A DNA stretch of 64,000 bases from Alkaliphilus sp. B6464 (GCF_018141165.1 NZ_CP058557.1:248001-312000); one strand, 5' to 3'. Shown: positions 36,350 through 45,035, counted from the first letter of the stretch. Notes: generated by a model not told the origin, from the letters alone. Program-made: numbers and translations.

Positions 36350-36510
36350 AACAGCTATGTCATCTATATTTTCACCTATTTTTAACCCTTAAAAAGATGA
36401 CATTTTGGCCTTGTCACCACAATACGTCATCAGAATTATCGCTTCTACGTGCCTTGAGAGCACAATAATGATGTCATAAGTATCTAGTACCCCCTTGGTG
36501 GCAGATGATG
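36350..36510 (-). repeat. HVE-tail dispersed repeat, copy 7 (longest)
   Basis: On the minus strand the frame reads YDIIIVLSRHVEAIILMTYC, then GDKAKMSSF and a stop. Downstream comes a GGGTTAAAAA segment related to the hairpin at 15.04 kb and a GATGACATAG stretch also seen near 44.92 kb. It occupies most of the gap 36331-36564. Confidence 0.65.
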
Positions 36511-36564
36511 TCCTACTATTTTTTAAAAGCTTCTTTTACTATGAAAACTTTCTTTAATACTTAA

Positions 36565-37746
36565 TCAATTCCATTGACCTGGAAATCTTAATTTTTGTAG
36601 TTTTGGGAATCTTTTATTATATTTTTCCACTTCTTCCTTTGGAAGATTTTCAAAAACTTCTGATCCATAGAATTTTCCTTCTATGCCTTTCATACTATCT
36701 TCTGCTAATTCAATTCCCATAAATGCATCAAAGTTTTTATCATCAGCAGTTGTAATATTAAAGCTGTCACATGTTTTAAATCCTATTCTAGGATAATAAT
36801 CTGGTTCTCCAAAAATTACAATCCCTCTATACCCTTTATTTGCAGCTAATTCCATTGTTTCCCTTAGTAGAAATTCACCAACTCCATATCCCTGCCATTT
36901 AGGATCTACACAAAGAGGTCCAAAAGTTATAATTTCATGTGTATTTTCTCCATCAACAATTTGTGCCTTTGAGTACATTATGCATCCTATTACCTTTCCA
37001 TCCTTTACTGCTATCCTACTTAGCTCCGGAAGATGGTCTTTATTTTGACGTAATTTATGCACAAGATAATGTTCGTCACATCCAAGATGATGTTTATTCC
37101 AAAATGCATGCTGTGTCATTAACTCTACATTGTACCAATCAGACTTTGTTTCCATTCTAATTTCTATTTCTTCTCTATTTAATCTTTTCTTTTCTTCTAG
37201 GAACCATCCAAATTCTAACCTTACTTCTTTTCTTTGTAAATCATTATTCTTGTAACAACAAGTATCCATACCAATCAAACTAAAGCCTTCGTGCTGATAA
37301 AAATCTATTGCAGTAACATTGCAAGATTGTGTTTCTAATATAATAGCACGACGACGTTCTCTTCTTGCTTGTTCTTTTGCTATTTCAATTAATCTATGAC
37401 CTATTCCTTGCTTTTGATATTTTTCTGCCACCCAGAGTTCTGTAATTCTTAGACGATTAGACCATATTTCTTGATCAGTTTCCATTGCAGCAACTAATTC
37501 ATCATCAACTAACACTCCCCAAGCATAAGCATTCTCCCTATGATCTTCATATAACTTATCTGGAAAATCATATTCTTCTGGTGTATGAGTTACTGGCTCT
37601 ATAAAATCTTTCTTTTCTATCTCAATAGCAAATCCTCTATCTGTTTTATTTACATGGACATCATAATACTTGTCTGTTGTGTACTTTATTGGAATCATAG
37701 TTCCTTTCCATTTCTCTTTTGGTAAATGTATAATTTCATATTCCAT
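36565..37746 (-). CDS. Double GNAT-domain acetyltransferase
   Basis: The 393-residue protein contains two GNAT folds. The first has ELWVAEKYQKQGIGHRLIEI (about 110-130) and AIILETQSCNVTAIDFYQHE. The second has ITFGPLCVDPKWQGYGVGEF (about 295-315) and GYRGIVIFGEPDYYPRIGFK, the latter typical of a common N-acetyltransferase group. Both acetyl-CoA loops are intact. An arrangement of two unrelated GNAT domains suggests fusion of two enzymes. The substrates are unknown. Confidence 0.85.
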   Translation of the reverse strand: MEYEIIHLPKEKWKGTMIPIKYTTDKYYDVHVNKTDRGFAIEIEKKDFIEPVTHTPEEYDFPDKLYEDHRENAYAWGVLVDDELVAAMETDQEIWSNRLRITELWVAEKYQKQGIGHRLIEIAKEQARRERRRAIILETQSCNVTAIDFYQHEGFSLIGMDTCCYKNNDLQRKEVRLEFGWFLEEKKRLNREEIEIRMETKSDWYNVELMTQHAFWNKHHLGCDEHYLVHKLRQNKDHLPELSRIAVKDGKVIGCIMYSKAQIVDGENTHEIITFGPLCVDPKWQGYGVGEFLLRETMELAANKGYRGIVIFGEPDYYPRIGFKTCDSFNITTADDKNFDAFMGIELAEDSMKGIEGKFYGSEVFENLPKEEVEKYNKRFPKLQKLRFPGQWN

Positions 37747-38137
37747 AGATTTTATCCCTTCTTCTTATTTATTATAACTATATCCTCTATTATTATATAT
37801 TCTACCATGTGATTTTTTCATTTACTACTTAAGAATGGTACAAGAAAATGCCAACTGAACATAGTGCTTAGTTGACACCTCTATTATTTTTTTCACCTTT
37901 TTTACATTCTATCTCTATTCCTAGTAGCTAAACCTACATTCTAAAAAATAATGGGTGCAACGCACCCATTATTTTGATTAACTTATTGCATAACTGACTA
38001 GTACAAAATTAAAAAATCTGACTATTCACTTAAGCAAAAATCACCTCTATTTTAATTTTAACCATCTCCTTTCCTATATACTAACCGGTCAATTTCATTT
38101 TCTCACTTATAGCAGCGAAATCATAGGTAGAGAATAA
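37747..38137. other. Intergenic region with terminator
   Basis: The gap holds the double-GNAT promoter on its left and a strong hairpin at 37945-37975. Nothing else is recognisable. Confidence 0.5.
37945..37975 (-). terminator. Terminator downstream of the CD3324-like gene
   Basis: AAAATAATGGGTGC and GCACCCATTATTTT form a 14-bp perfect stem with a 3-base loop. T residues flank it on both strands, so it can work in either direction. Confidence 0.8.
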
Positions 38138-38407
38138 TTATAATTGTTTTTTACCATATACGATCTTTTTAATTGTTTCTTCACTTAGATAATATATATG
38201 AGCTATCTCATCTAAAGATATACCATTTTTATATAACTCAAAAATCTTGTCGTTTCTTTTTTCCAGTAGCTTCTTCGAACCGTTTAAATGACCCCATCCA
38301 ACCCTCTCGCTCTTCTTAGGTATGTATATTAGACCTCCATCAATATACTTTTGTACCTCTTTTAGAAGGTGAGCTGGCAATACTTCTACACCTTTTTTGT
38401 AACTCAA
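38138..38407 (-). CDS. CD3324-family Mor-like DNA-binding protein
   Basis: The 89-residue protein shows VLPAHLLKEVQKYIDGGLIY, IPKKSERVGWG and a C-terminal helix-turn-helix (KNGISLDEIAHIYYLSEETI). This is the CD3324 family, common in Clostridia and related to the Mor transcription activator. It stands alone between terminators. Targets are unknown. The element gene at 55114 has a similar C-terminal helix-turn-helix. Confidence 0.8.
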   Translation of the reverse strand: MSYKKGVEVLPAHLLKEVQKYIDGGLIYIPKKSERVGWGHLNGSKKLLEKRNDKIFELYKNGISLDEIAHIYYLSEETIKKIVYGKKQL

Positions 38408-38899
38408 ATAATAGTACCTCCTGCAACATAGTATTAGATTTATAGATACTTGATGTATCTTTTATCATAATACTCACCTCCCTCAAATTATTTATTTAGA
38501 TATACTTATATTCTATATTATTTACCATCTTTTACAAGATCTTTAAGAAAAAAGATAAAAGTATTTAATCTTATGTTTTTAATTTCTAACTTATTTCAAT
38601 TATTTTTACAATATGAAACATTTCTTTGATGATGCTCGATACACCAGCAACCAATCACTCCAGAGCAACGGAAACTACCGTTTTAAAAAAACACATATAC
38701 TTGATGCTATTATAGAATCTCTCTTTATGTTCAGAATTTAAGAATGTTTTTTCCTTAAACTTATTAGTTAGAAACTTTAGTCTATCTTTTATTTAACTTT
38801 GAATTTATATAAAATAAAAGCACCAAGATTTTTTATATCTAAGTGCCTTATACCTTATGTTGATATTCTCATATTTTTATTATGGTAAATTAAAATTAA
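38408..38899. other. Intergenic region with a terminator and a repeat segment
   Basis: The stretch 38785-38850 matches 24755-24800 in part. The remainder is AT-rich; a sequence near 38630-38690 is less AT-rich but codes for nothing recognisable. The CD3324-like promoter should lie near 38420-38520. Confidence 0.4.
38818..38847 (-). terminator. Terminator of the duplicated helical protein gene
   Basis: On the minus strand GCACTTAGAT and ATCTTGGTGC pair with one mismatch and end in TTTTATTTT, about 55 bases beyond the stop. Confidence 0.65.
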
Positions 38900-39268
38900 T
38901 CATAACTCGGAATTGATATTTATTTGGCTCTCGATGAATGTTTTTGAAATGAGCATAGCTTGAATTATGTGTTGAAAGCGATTGAATTGTGAATTTCCTT
39001 TTTCATATTTACTTTGAGCTTTTGTGGTTTTATTTATGATTGAAACTATAGGATGTAGTGCCTCTCTCAAATCTTTGCTTGTATAATTTGTTGTTTTATC
39101 CCCTGACAGAAGAGCCTTTGAAATATAAAGTGATTTAATTCTGTTTTTTAAGAGCGAATGTTGAGATGTTCCCTCTGAAAACTTCAGTTGCATTTTTTCG
39201 CAATTAGTAATGGTAGAAGATAGTAAGGATATTGCTTTTTCTAATTCTTCTTTGCTGAATTCCATCAT
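38900..39268 (-). CDS. Small helical protein with an internal duplication
   Basis: The 122-residue protein is two diverged copies of one unit: residues 10-52 (ISLLSSTITNCEKMQLKF, then SQHSLLKNRIKSLYISKALL) and 69-111 (LHPIVSIINKTTKAQSKY, then SQFNRFQHIIQAMLISKTFI). Proteins of this kind accompany integrative elements in Firmicutes; the role is unknown. Two adjacent ATG codons (39268 and 39265) both fit the GGAGGG site. Group II intron debris lies immediately upstream. Confidence 0.65.
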   Translation of the reverse strand: MMEFSKEELEKAISLLSSTITNCEKMQLKFSEGTSQHSLLKNRIKSLYISKALLSGDKTTNYTSKDLREALHPIVSIINKTTKAQSKYEKGNSQFNRFQHIIQAMLISKTFIESQININSEL

Positions 39269-39299
39269 GATCCCTCCTATTCAGTCGAGTAGACTAAAA

Positions 39300-39485
39300 C
39301 CTCACGATGCTAGCCCCTCACAGAATCCGTACGTGCGACTTTCCCGCATACGGCTCCTCATAATAACATTCACAATTAAAACAGACTACAATAAATCTTG
39401 GGTTTCGCTAATGGATAATATTTCAGCATTTCAATATATCCATCCCAACTGTAACTTTTCTTATCACTTCTGCGGTTTCATAATG
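39300..39485 (-). mobile_element. Group II intron 3' fragment
   Basis: The minus strand carries a domain V hairpin (GAGCCGTATGCGGG and CACGTACGGATTC, complement of about 39320-39357). Just before it an open tail reads NRRSDKKSYSWDGYIEMLKY, then YPLAKPKIYCSLF and a stop, which is the C terminus of a group II intron reverse transcriptase. The rest of that intron is missing. It differs from the intron at 30.3-32.2 kb. Confidence 0.75.
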
Positions 39486-39629
39486 TTTTTTAGCTGTTCA
39501 TCTATCAACTCCTAGCTGCCTTGCTAGCTCACTGGAGTTTGGTTTTTCCAAATTATTAACCTCCACTATTATTTTTAATCTATTTAAATCTTTTACAGAA
39601 TTTATCTCTATTTTTGTATTAATGTTCAT
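39486..39629 (-). pseudogene. IS21-family transposase (IstA) N-terminal fragment
   Basis: An ATG at 39629 opens INSVKDLNRLKIIVEVNNLE, then SSELARQLGVDR, a TGA in place of an expected Arg codon, and TAKKHYE. This is the N-terminal helix-turn-helix of IS21 transposases (LARxLGVDRRTAKKHY). The frame then meets intron debris. Confidence 0.7.
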
Positions 39630-39737
39630 ATTAAGAATCAATTTCATCACCCATTAATACTATAAAGATTTTTGTAAGTGTTGTACATTAAAATATTGGC
39701 AACTTTCTACAATGTAATTTTAGCATTCATAATTGAG

Positions 39738-39968
39738 CTATACCGGGCAGCACAGGCCACATTCCGGCGTGTACTCACCGGGACAAAACTCCCGAAGATG
39801 GACGAGCTTAGAGCGGAGGCCCAAAAGCTGGCGGCAGAGAAAAAAGAGACTTACCGGGAATACAAAGTGGCTAAAAAAGATATGCAGGATATAGTTGTAG
39901 CAAAGTGTAATATAGACCATCTTCTCGGTCTGACGGGCGGGAGAAATAACAAGGAAATGGAGTGGTAG
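39738..39968 (+). pseudogene. C-terminal fragment of a Tn1549-type relaxase
   Basis: From about 39738 the frame reads YRAAQATFRRVLTGTKLPKM, then about 50 helical residues ending GLTGGRNNKEMEW. This is the C-terminal helical tail of mobilisation relaxases found in Tn1549-like conjugative elements. The upstream codons are unrelated AT-rich host DNA. Base composition rises sharply here, marking the left border of an imported segment that extends to about 44465. Confidence 0.75.
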
Positions 39969-40001
39969 CGAACATGACGCAACACAAGGCGCAGCGCGCC
40001 G

Positions 40002-40026
40002 ACTTCGGGCCAACTTGGCCCGAAGT
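40002..40026. repeat. Perfect inverted repeat in the conjugative-element segment
   Basis: ACTTCGGGCC and GGCCCGAAGT flank AACTT. The hairpin lies between the relaxase remnant and the padR promoter, where related elements also have GC-rich palindromes. The rest of 39969-40222 shows no gene. Confidence 0.7.
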
Positions 40027-40222
40027 TACTGGGTTTGGGGCGGCGGCTCCAACAAGCATAGCAATGGTTTTGCCGCAAGGCAAAATCATTGCGTGCAAGC
40101 GTCTGTCAAGACACTTGCCCCGCTTGTTGTTTAGCGGAACCCGGTTTTTAAATCTAAAAATAGCGAAAAACAAACAAAACAAAAACCTTGACAAGTAGGG
40201 CACAGAGCAGTAGTATATAATA

Positions 40223-40242
40223 AATACTAAAATTTTAGTATT
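40223..40242 (+). promoter_or_regulatory. PadR operator 1
   Basis: AATACTAAAATTTTAGTATT is a perfect 20-base palindrome directly upstream of padR. The same core recurs upstream of the MATE gene. PadR proteins bind such A/T-rich palindromes to repress their own operon. Confidence 0.85.
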
Positions 40243-40263
40243 AAAATGCAAGGTGGTGATTAG

Positions 40264-40800
40264 ATGGTAAGAACTATGGTGCTTGGATTGTTAAAAACGC
40301 ACGGAACAATGTCAGGCTATGAGATACAGCAACAAATGGAGTCTGCTGAAACGGATACATGGGCTTATGTGCAGCCTCCGTCAATTTATCATGCACTAAA
40401 AAAATTACATGCCGAGGGATGTGTCAGTTTGGAGTCTGTTGAGCAAACAGGATACCGAACTAAAGCCCTTTATGCCATTACGCCAGAGGGTGAAAAGGCA
40501 TATAAGGAAATGCTTGAAAAAGCCTTTGAGAAAAACTCCGTTGTATTCCCTGCAACGCTATATACCGCCCTCACTTTTTGGAACGAGCTATCACCCGAAA
40601 CAGTTTTGGAAGCAGTCAATAAGCAAATAGCATCTATCCATGACACAATTAAGCTGATGAAATCTGGCAAGGAAAGAAAAGCGGAAATGGTTGGTATTGA
40701 AGAAAATGTTGATTTGATTTATCAGAACATTTTTGCTCAATGTGATTTACAGCTTGACTATCTGCTTTCTGTTAAAGCATTTTTTGAAAAAAGGATATAA
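40264..40800 (+). CDS. PadR-family transcriptional regulator
   Basis: The 178-residue protein has the PadR winged helix (LGLLKTHGTMSGYEIQQQME, then PPSIYHALKKLHAEGCVSLE and the wing TKALYAITPEGEKAY) and a C-terminal dimerisation helix region (Vir_act_alpha_C-like). It heads a four-gene unit with a MATE exporter and a two-gene ABC transporter, with palindromes before its own gene and before the MATE gene. It probably represses the unit until a drug ligand binds. Codon use is richer in G+C than in the flanking host DNA. Confidence 0.92.
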   Translation: MVRTMVLGLLKTHGTMSGYEIQQQMESAETDTWAYVQPPSIYHALKKLHAEGCVSLESVEQTGYRTKALYAITPEGEKAYKEMLEKAFEKNSVVFPATLYTALTFWNELSPETVLEAVNKQIASIHDTIKLMKSGKERKAEMVGIEENVDLIYQNIFAQCDLQLDYLLSVKAFFEKRI

Positions 40801-40819
40801 TTCCTTTTTTTACCCGGAA

Positions 40820-40833
40820 ACTAAAATTTTAGT
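40820..40833 (+). promoter_or_regulatory. PadR operator 2
   Basis: ACTAAAATTTTAGT repeats the core of operator 1, and the following TATTAAAAT is also shared. It lies between padR and the MATE gene, just ahead of an AGGAGG site, so the efflux genes have their own PadR-controlled promoter. Confidence 0.8.
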
Positions 40834-40858
40834 ATTAAAATTATAGGAGGCAAATTAT

Positions 40859-42217
40859 ATGGAAAACACAAATCTTGGTACTGAAAAAGTAAGCAAACTT
40901 CTTACGAGTTTTGCTATCCCCGCAATTTTGGGAATGTTGATTAACGCATTGTATAACGTAGTGGACAAAATCTTTGTTGGGCAGGGTGTTAATGAATACG
41001 CTTTAGGGGCAATATCAATAGCGACGCCTATTACAATGACAATGCTGGCAATCGGGCTTTTGGTTGGTGATGGTGCTGCGTCCGTTTTTGCTATGCACTT
41101 GGGGAAAAACGAACCTAATAAAGCAAAAGGTGTTATTGGTGCTTCTGTTGTTTTGGTTGCTATATTGGAACTACTCTTGATGATTGCTGTATTGTTATTT
41201 GGAGAACATATACTGAACCTCTTGGGGGCTACTCCCGAATTGATAGGTTATGCAAAAGATTATTCGTACATAATCGTTTTTGGCGGTGTATTTCAAGGGG
41301 CGGGAATTGTACTCAATAGCATTATCCGTTCAGAGGGTAAGCCCAATCTGGCAATGGCAACAATGTTAGTCGGTGTTATCGGAAATCTTATTCTTGACCC
41401 GCTTTTTATCTTTGGCTTCAAATGGGGAATAAAAGGAGCCGCGATTGCAACGGTAATAGCACAGATAATTTCTGTTACTTCTATGCTTTTACATTTCATG
41501 GGTAAAAAATCAATCGTAAAAATTACTTTTAATAAAAATAGTTACGACATTAAAGTTCTTGCCAATATCTGCGCACTTGGTTTTTCATCTTTCGTTATGC
41601 AAATCGCTACTGGATCTATAACTGTTATTTACAATAATCTGCTTAGGCGTTACGGCGGCAGCTTGGCAATCAGCAGCTATACAATCGTATCCAGCATTAC
41701 AATGTTAGCAACCATGCCTTTTTATGGGATTACACAAGCAATGCAACCCATTATCAGTTATAACTATGGTGCAAATCTACAAAGCAGGGTAAAGGCGTGT
41801 GTTAAACAATCCTCTATTGCTTGCCTTTTCTTTGGGCTGGTAGTAACAGCGATAATGTTTGCTTTTACCGCCCCCATTACACAAATGTTTAGCGCAAACA
41901 GTCAGGAGTTAGTTGAAATAGCGGTAAAGGTATTACGGATTTCCTTTGTTGCATTTCCCTTAGTTGGTTTTCAGATGGTGGGGGTAAAATACTTTCAGTC
42001 AATCGGTAAAGCTGTTCCTGCAACACTGCTTGGTCTACTGCGACAGATTATTGTCCTGATACCTGCGCTATTTCTGCTTTCATATATATTCGGCCTGAAT
42101 GGTGTTTTTATGGCATCACCGTTTAGTGATATTATCGCCTTCGTTGCGACATTTGTTTATCTGCTTTATGCAATAAAACAGAACCCATCTGAAAAGGAGG
42201 AAAAGTTAAGCATATGA
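40859..42217 (+). CDS. MATE-family multidrug efflux transporter
   Basis: The 452-residue protein has twelve membrane helices in two halves of six. Family hallmarks include FAIPAILGMLINALYNVVDK with the conserved aspartate, IFVGQGVNEYALGAISIATP and the second-half repeat TMPFYGITQAMQPIISYNYG. MATE proteins expel cationic drugs in exchange for sodium or protons. The gene is preceded by AGGAGG and operator 2, and the next gene overlaps by four bases. It is intact. Confidence 0.95.
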   Translation: MENTNLGTEKVSKLLTSFAIPAILGMLINALYNVVDKIFVGQGVNEYALGAISIATPITMTMLAIGLLVGDGAASVFAMHLGKNEPNKAKGVIGASVVLVAILELLLMIAVLLFGEHILNLLGATPELIGYAKDYSYIIVFGGVFQGAGIVLNSIIRSEGKPNLAMATMLVGVIGNLILDPLFIFGFKWGIKGAAIATVIAQIISVTSMLLHFMGKKSIVKITFNKNSYDIKVLANICALGFSSFVMQIATGSITVIYNNLLRRYGGSLAISSYTIVSSITMLATMPFYGITQAMQPIISYNYGANLQSRVKACVKQSSIACLFFGLVVTAIMFAFTAPITQMFSANSQELVEIAVKVLRISFVAFPLVGFQMVGVKYFQSIGKAVPATLLGLLRQIIVLIPALFLLSYIFGLNGVFMASPFSDIIAFVATFVYLLYAIKQNPSEKEEKLSI

Positions 42218-42942
42218 ATACAGATGTAATTGTTCAAACGTATAATTTAACTAAAACTTTTGATTTCGGAAACGCTTTAAGTGAAGCCAATATGAGAGTT
42301 GACAAAGGCACTATATACGGTTTTTTGGGTGCGAATGGCGCGGGAAAAACTACAATGTTTAAGCTGCTTACCGGCCTATTAAAGCCTACAAATGGCACAG
42401 CTACGGTATGCGGCTTTAATGTGTCGGATAATCGCATAGAGATATTGCATAAGATTGGCGTTTTAATTGAAACTCCGGTATTTTATGAACATTTATCAGC
42501 AATAGAAAACCTTGAAATCCATCTTGCCTACATGGGTAAAAATGGTGATATATTGCAGACATTGACTAATGTTGGACTTCAAGGTACAGGAAACAAACCT
42601 GTTGGTAAGTTTTCGCTTGGTATGCGTCAAAGATTGGCGATAGCTCGCGCCATTATTCATAACCCGGATTTATTGATTTTAGACGAACCCGTAAATGGAT
42701 TAGACCCTATCGGTATTAAGGAAATGCGCTTTCTTTTCCAAAAGCTTGTAGACAACGGAATGACCATACTTTTATCAAGCCATATTCTATCAGAAATTGA
42801 GTTGTTAGCAGACACAATAGGAGTTATCGTTCGCGGCAAAATCATTCAGGAAACGTCATTGGCTGAATTAAAAAAGCGCATTGATTGTAGCCTTGAAGAT
42901 TACTTAATTAAAATCATGGGGGAATATCAATGGGAAAATTAA
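42214..42942 (+). CDS. ABC transporter ATP-binding protein
   Basis: The 242-residue ATPase has Walker A GANGAGKTTM, signature FSLGMRQRLAIA, Walker B LLILDEPVNGLD and switch His in LSSHILSEIE. It resembles bacitracin/lantibiotic-immunity type ATPases (BcrA-like). The start overlaps the MATE stop (ATGA) and the stop overlaps the permease start by 13 bases, so the three are translationally coupled. Confidence 0.93.
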   Translation: MNTDVIVQTYNLTKTFDFGNALSEANMRVDKGTIYGFLGANGAGKTTMFKLLTGLLKPTNGTATVCGFNVSDNRIEILHKIGVLIETPVFYEHLSAIENLEIHLAYMGKNGDILQTLTNVGLQGTGNKPVGKFSLGMRQRLAIARAIIHNPDLLILDEPVNGLDPIGIKEMRFLFQKLVDNGMTILLSSHILSEIELLADTIGVIVRGKIIQETSLAELKKRIDCSLEDYLIKIMGEYQWEN

Positions 42943-43631
42943 TGCGTTTGGAGCTTAAAAAGAATAACTTTAAGAGATACTTATTATTTGCGGCTATTAT
43001 TGCCATAGCATTGTTATTACTACAATATTACTTTGCTATGATTTCAAATGATGAACCTACGCTATCAAATTACACTCAAATAACGGCAATCACAAGTAGC
43101 CTTTTCATGTTTGGCTTTTCTATTCTTGCTTCTGTAATGTATGCGAACGTTGTACTGGATGATTTCGTAGGAAAAAAAGCGATACTGACATTCACATATC
43201 CAGTAAAGAGAAGCAAACTGTTTTATAGCAAAATACTATTAGTATTGCTCTTTACCGTGGCTGTAATGGTAACACTACAAGCCATAGTGTTTACAATATT
43301 TTTCCTTACCGAGACAGCTATGCCAATGGTAAACGACACAATAACAAAAGCAATTATTTCAAATACAATTAAGACATCAATTATTTTTACAATTATGACC
43401 ATAGCTCTTGGGCTTATTTCTATGCGTATTGGTTTTATAACAAAAACTATCCCCTCAATTATCGTGAGTGCGGTGTTACTCGCAACAGTTATTAGTAATG
43501 TAACTGGAAGAATGACAGGAGATTTTACAGTATATATCACAATAACTATAATCGTTGCCGTTTTAGGTACAATCATGACATTGACCTACGGACAAAGATT
43601 GAAAAAAGTAGACGTTGATTTGCTATTATAA
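42930..43631 (+). CDS. ABC transporter permease (ABC-2 like)
   Basis: The 233-residue protein has six hydrophobic helices and the layout of the membrane partner of BcrA-like ATPases (a first helix near 15-35, the FVGKKAILTFTYPVKRSKLF coupling segment near 90-110). It is the last gene of the PadR-controlled efflux unit. With the preceding ATPase it should export or expel a peptide-like or hydrophobic compound. Confidence 0.88.
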   Translation: MGKLMRLELKKNNFKRYLLFAAIIAIALLLLQYYFAMISNDEPTLSNYTQITAITSSLFMFGFSILASVMYANVVLDDFVGKKAILTFTYPVKRSKLFYSKILLVLLFTVAVMVTLQAIVFTIFFLTETAMPMVNDTITKAIISNTIKTSIIFTIMTIALGLISMRIGFITKTIPSIIVSAVLLATVISNVTGRMTGDFTVYITITIIVAVLGTIMTLTYGQRLKKVDVDLLL

Positions 43632-44048
43632 ACATTTTGTCAAAAGCAAAGTTATAATAATGCAGCCATTCTAACGGAAATAGAAATTAAAAGGTGAGAA
43701 CTACACATGAAAGCTGCCATACGGCTAATAAAAAAAGCCGTTAATTGGCAGTCGAATTTTTGCGGTCAAAGAGCAAAAACGGCCAGGTTTAGCCAGCCGA
43801 CAACAGAGTAAAAACATATTTACTTTGTTGTTCCCAACATGCGGAAAACAACCGTGTATATCGTCATGCCCTTTTTCAAAATGCCCGATTGGATACTATC
43901 CATCCGGGCGTTTCTCTATGGGACAAGTTCTTTTGCAACTTCGGGCCGGGCCTGTTTACTGCCCCGGCTACCGTTCCTCGCCCTCTCCGTTCATCAGCCA
44001 TAGTCCGCGAAGCAATTCGCAAACATGATGAACGGGAGGAAAAAAATA
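43632..44048. other. Non-coding segment of the conjugative element
   Basis: The segment is GC-richer and carries a hairpin (43714-43751: CTGCCA and ACGGCT pairing with AGCCGT and TGGCAG). In Tn1549-like elements the same kind of sequence precedes the sigma-like gene. Short frames in it overlap one another and look non-coding. Confidence 0.5.
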
Positions 44049-44465
44049 ATGGACAAGCCATTAGTTACAATTTCATATAAACTCGCCAATGGGAGCCAGA
44101 TTAGCGTTGAGGTTTCAACTCCGGTCAAGGAACTGCTCGAACAGTCCGACCGGCAAATCCGCTCCCAAAGGCGGCAAGACAGGCGACACTTTGATTTTAA
44201 GGTTAGTACAGATGGAAATTCAGACAGCCCTCTGTTGCCAACCTGTGAGGATACCGCCAACCTGCTGGAAAGAATGGGACGCGACACCCGGCTACATAAG
44301 GCCATTGGCAAGCTGACTGAAGTACAGCAACGGAGATTGCGCCTGTACTACTTTTACGGGCTGAATTACAGCCAGATTGCCCGCTTGGAGGGTATAAGCT
44401 GCCGTACAGCTATTGACACAATAGAACAGGCAAAAAAGCGGCTTAATAGGCTCTGCCGGGACTAA
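44049..44465 (+). CDS. Sigma-70 region 4-like regulator of a Tn1549-type element
   Basis: The 138-residue protein ends with a sigma-like helix-turn-helix (LTEVQQRRLRLYYFYGLNYS, then RLEGISCRTAIDTIEQAKKR). The N-terminal half is specific to conjugative elements of the Tn1549/Tn5801 kind, where such genes precede excisionase and integrase. The ATG at 44049 is chosen for its GGGAGG site. No excisionase or integrase of that element follows, so the element is truncated right after it. Confidence 0.8.
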   Translation: MDKPLVTISYKLANGSQISVEVSTPVKELLEQSDRQIRSQRRQDRRHFDFKVSTDGNSDSPLLPTCEDTANLLERMGRDTRLHKAIGKLTEVQQRRLRLYYFYGLNYSQIARLEGISCRTAIDTIEQAKKRLNRLCRD

Positions 44466-44479
44466 AAGCATTTTGGGAC

Positions 44480-44573
44480 ACCCCGCCATTTAGTTGACGA
44501 ACGTCTTCTTCTATCTCAGGCCTGATTTCATAGGTTTGTATTATTTGGCGTGCAGTTTTTGAGGTATCTGTTG
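44480..44573 (-). pseudogene. DDE transposase fragment
   Basis: The minus strand reads TSKTARQIIQTYEIRPEIEE and DVRQLNGG, the block around the catalytic Glu of IS4-like DDE transposases (YEIRPEIEEDxRQLK). Only about 30 codons remain, cut by the right border of the conjugative remnant. Confidence 0.65.
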
Positions 44574-44891
44574 TTAGAAATACATAGTATACATCATCCT
44601 TTGCGTAAATATAATCTGTTCAAATAATTGCTCAATTAAAAATAACACAATCGAAAATAATAATGAATAATACCAATTTGAAAAAGCAATGACAGATGAT
44701 GTGATACTAATTATTGTTAGTAATCTCAATATCCATTTTACATTTTTTTGATGTTTCTCACTTACTTTTATATGTGGTATTTTATCCTGTATCACCACAT
44801 CAAACTTAGAACGAAAATAGTGTATTTTAACCTGTAATCGTCTTATTCTTCTTAGAACTTTGTTTAACATGTATTTAATTTCTACCTCCAA
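44574..44891 (-). CDS. Small membrane protein
   Basis: The 105-residue protein has a basic N-terminal half (LNKVLRRIRRLQVKIHYFRS) and two membrane helices (about 52-70 and 73-93). No family is recognised. The C terminus may have been altered by the adjoining transposase fragment. It stands just outside the proposed left boundary of the prophage-like element. Confidence 0.45.
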   Translation of the reverse strand: MEVEIKYMLNKVLRRIRRLQVKIHYFRSKFDVVIQDKIPHIKVSEKHQKNVKWILRLLTIISITSSVIAFSNWYYSLLFSIVLFLIEQLFEQIIFTQRMMYTMYF

Positions 44892-44914
44892 AGCAGTTTA
44901 TAAAAAACTGCTTC

Positions 44915-45035
44915 ATATTTATTACGTCATCTATATTTTTTGCTGTTTTTTGAGGCTCAAAAACGGCACTTTTTGCCCTCCGAACTACATTTCGTCATCA
45001 TTATTATCGTTTCAACGTGACTAGTATCATGACAC
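44915..45035 (-). repeat. HVE-tail repeat copy 8, possible displaced rlmD 3' end
   Basis: The minus strand reads DTSHVETIIMMTKCSSEGKK, then CRF and a stop, in a context of hairpin and GATGACG sequences like those of copy 7. It shares 17 of 19 bases (45009-45027) with the rlmD 3' region at 59778-59796, in the same orientation. It may be the native rlmD ending displaced by the element. Confidence 0.6.

Noticed and set aside
39738-40251. Overlapping frames on both strands around 39.74-40.25 kb
   Set aside because: The GC-rich segment opens many frames by chance. Only the relaxase tail on the plus strand has family similarity.
43825-44080. Short plus-strand frames upstream of the sigma-like gene
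   Set aside because: They overlap one another, have no ribosome binding site and match the non-coding leader found in related conjugative elements.
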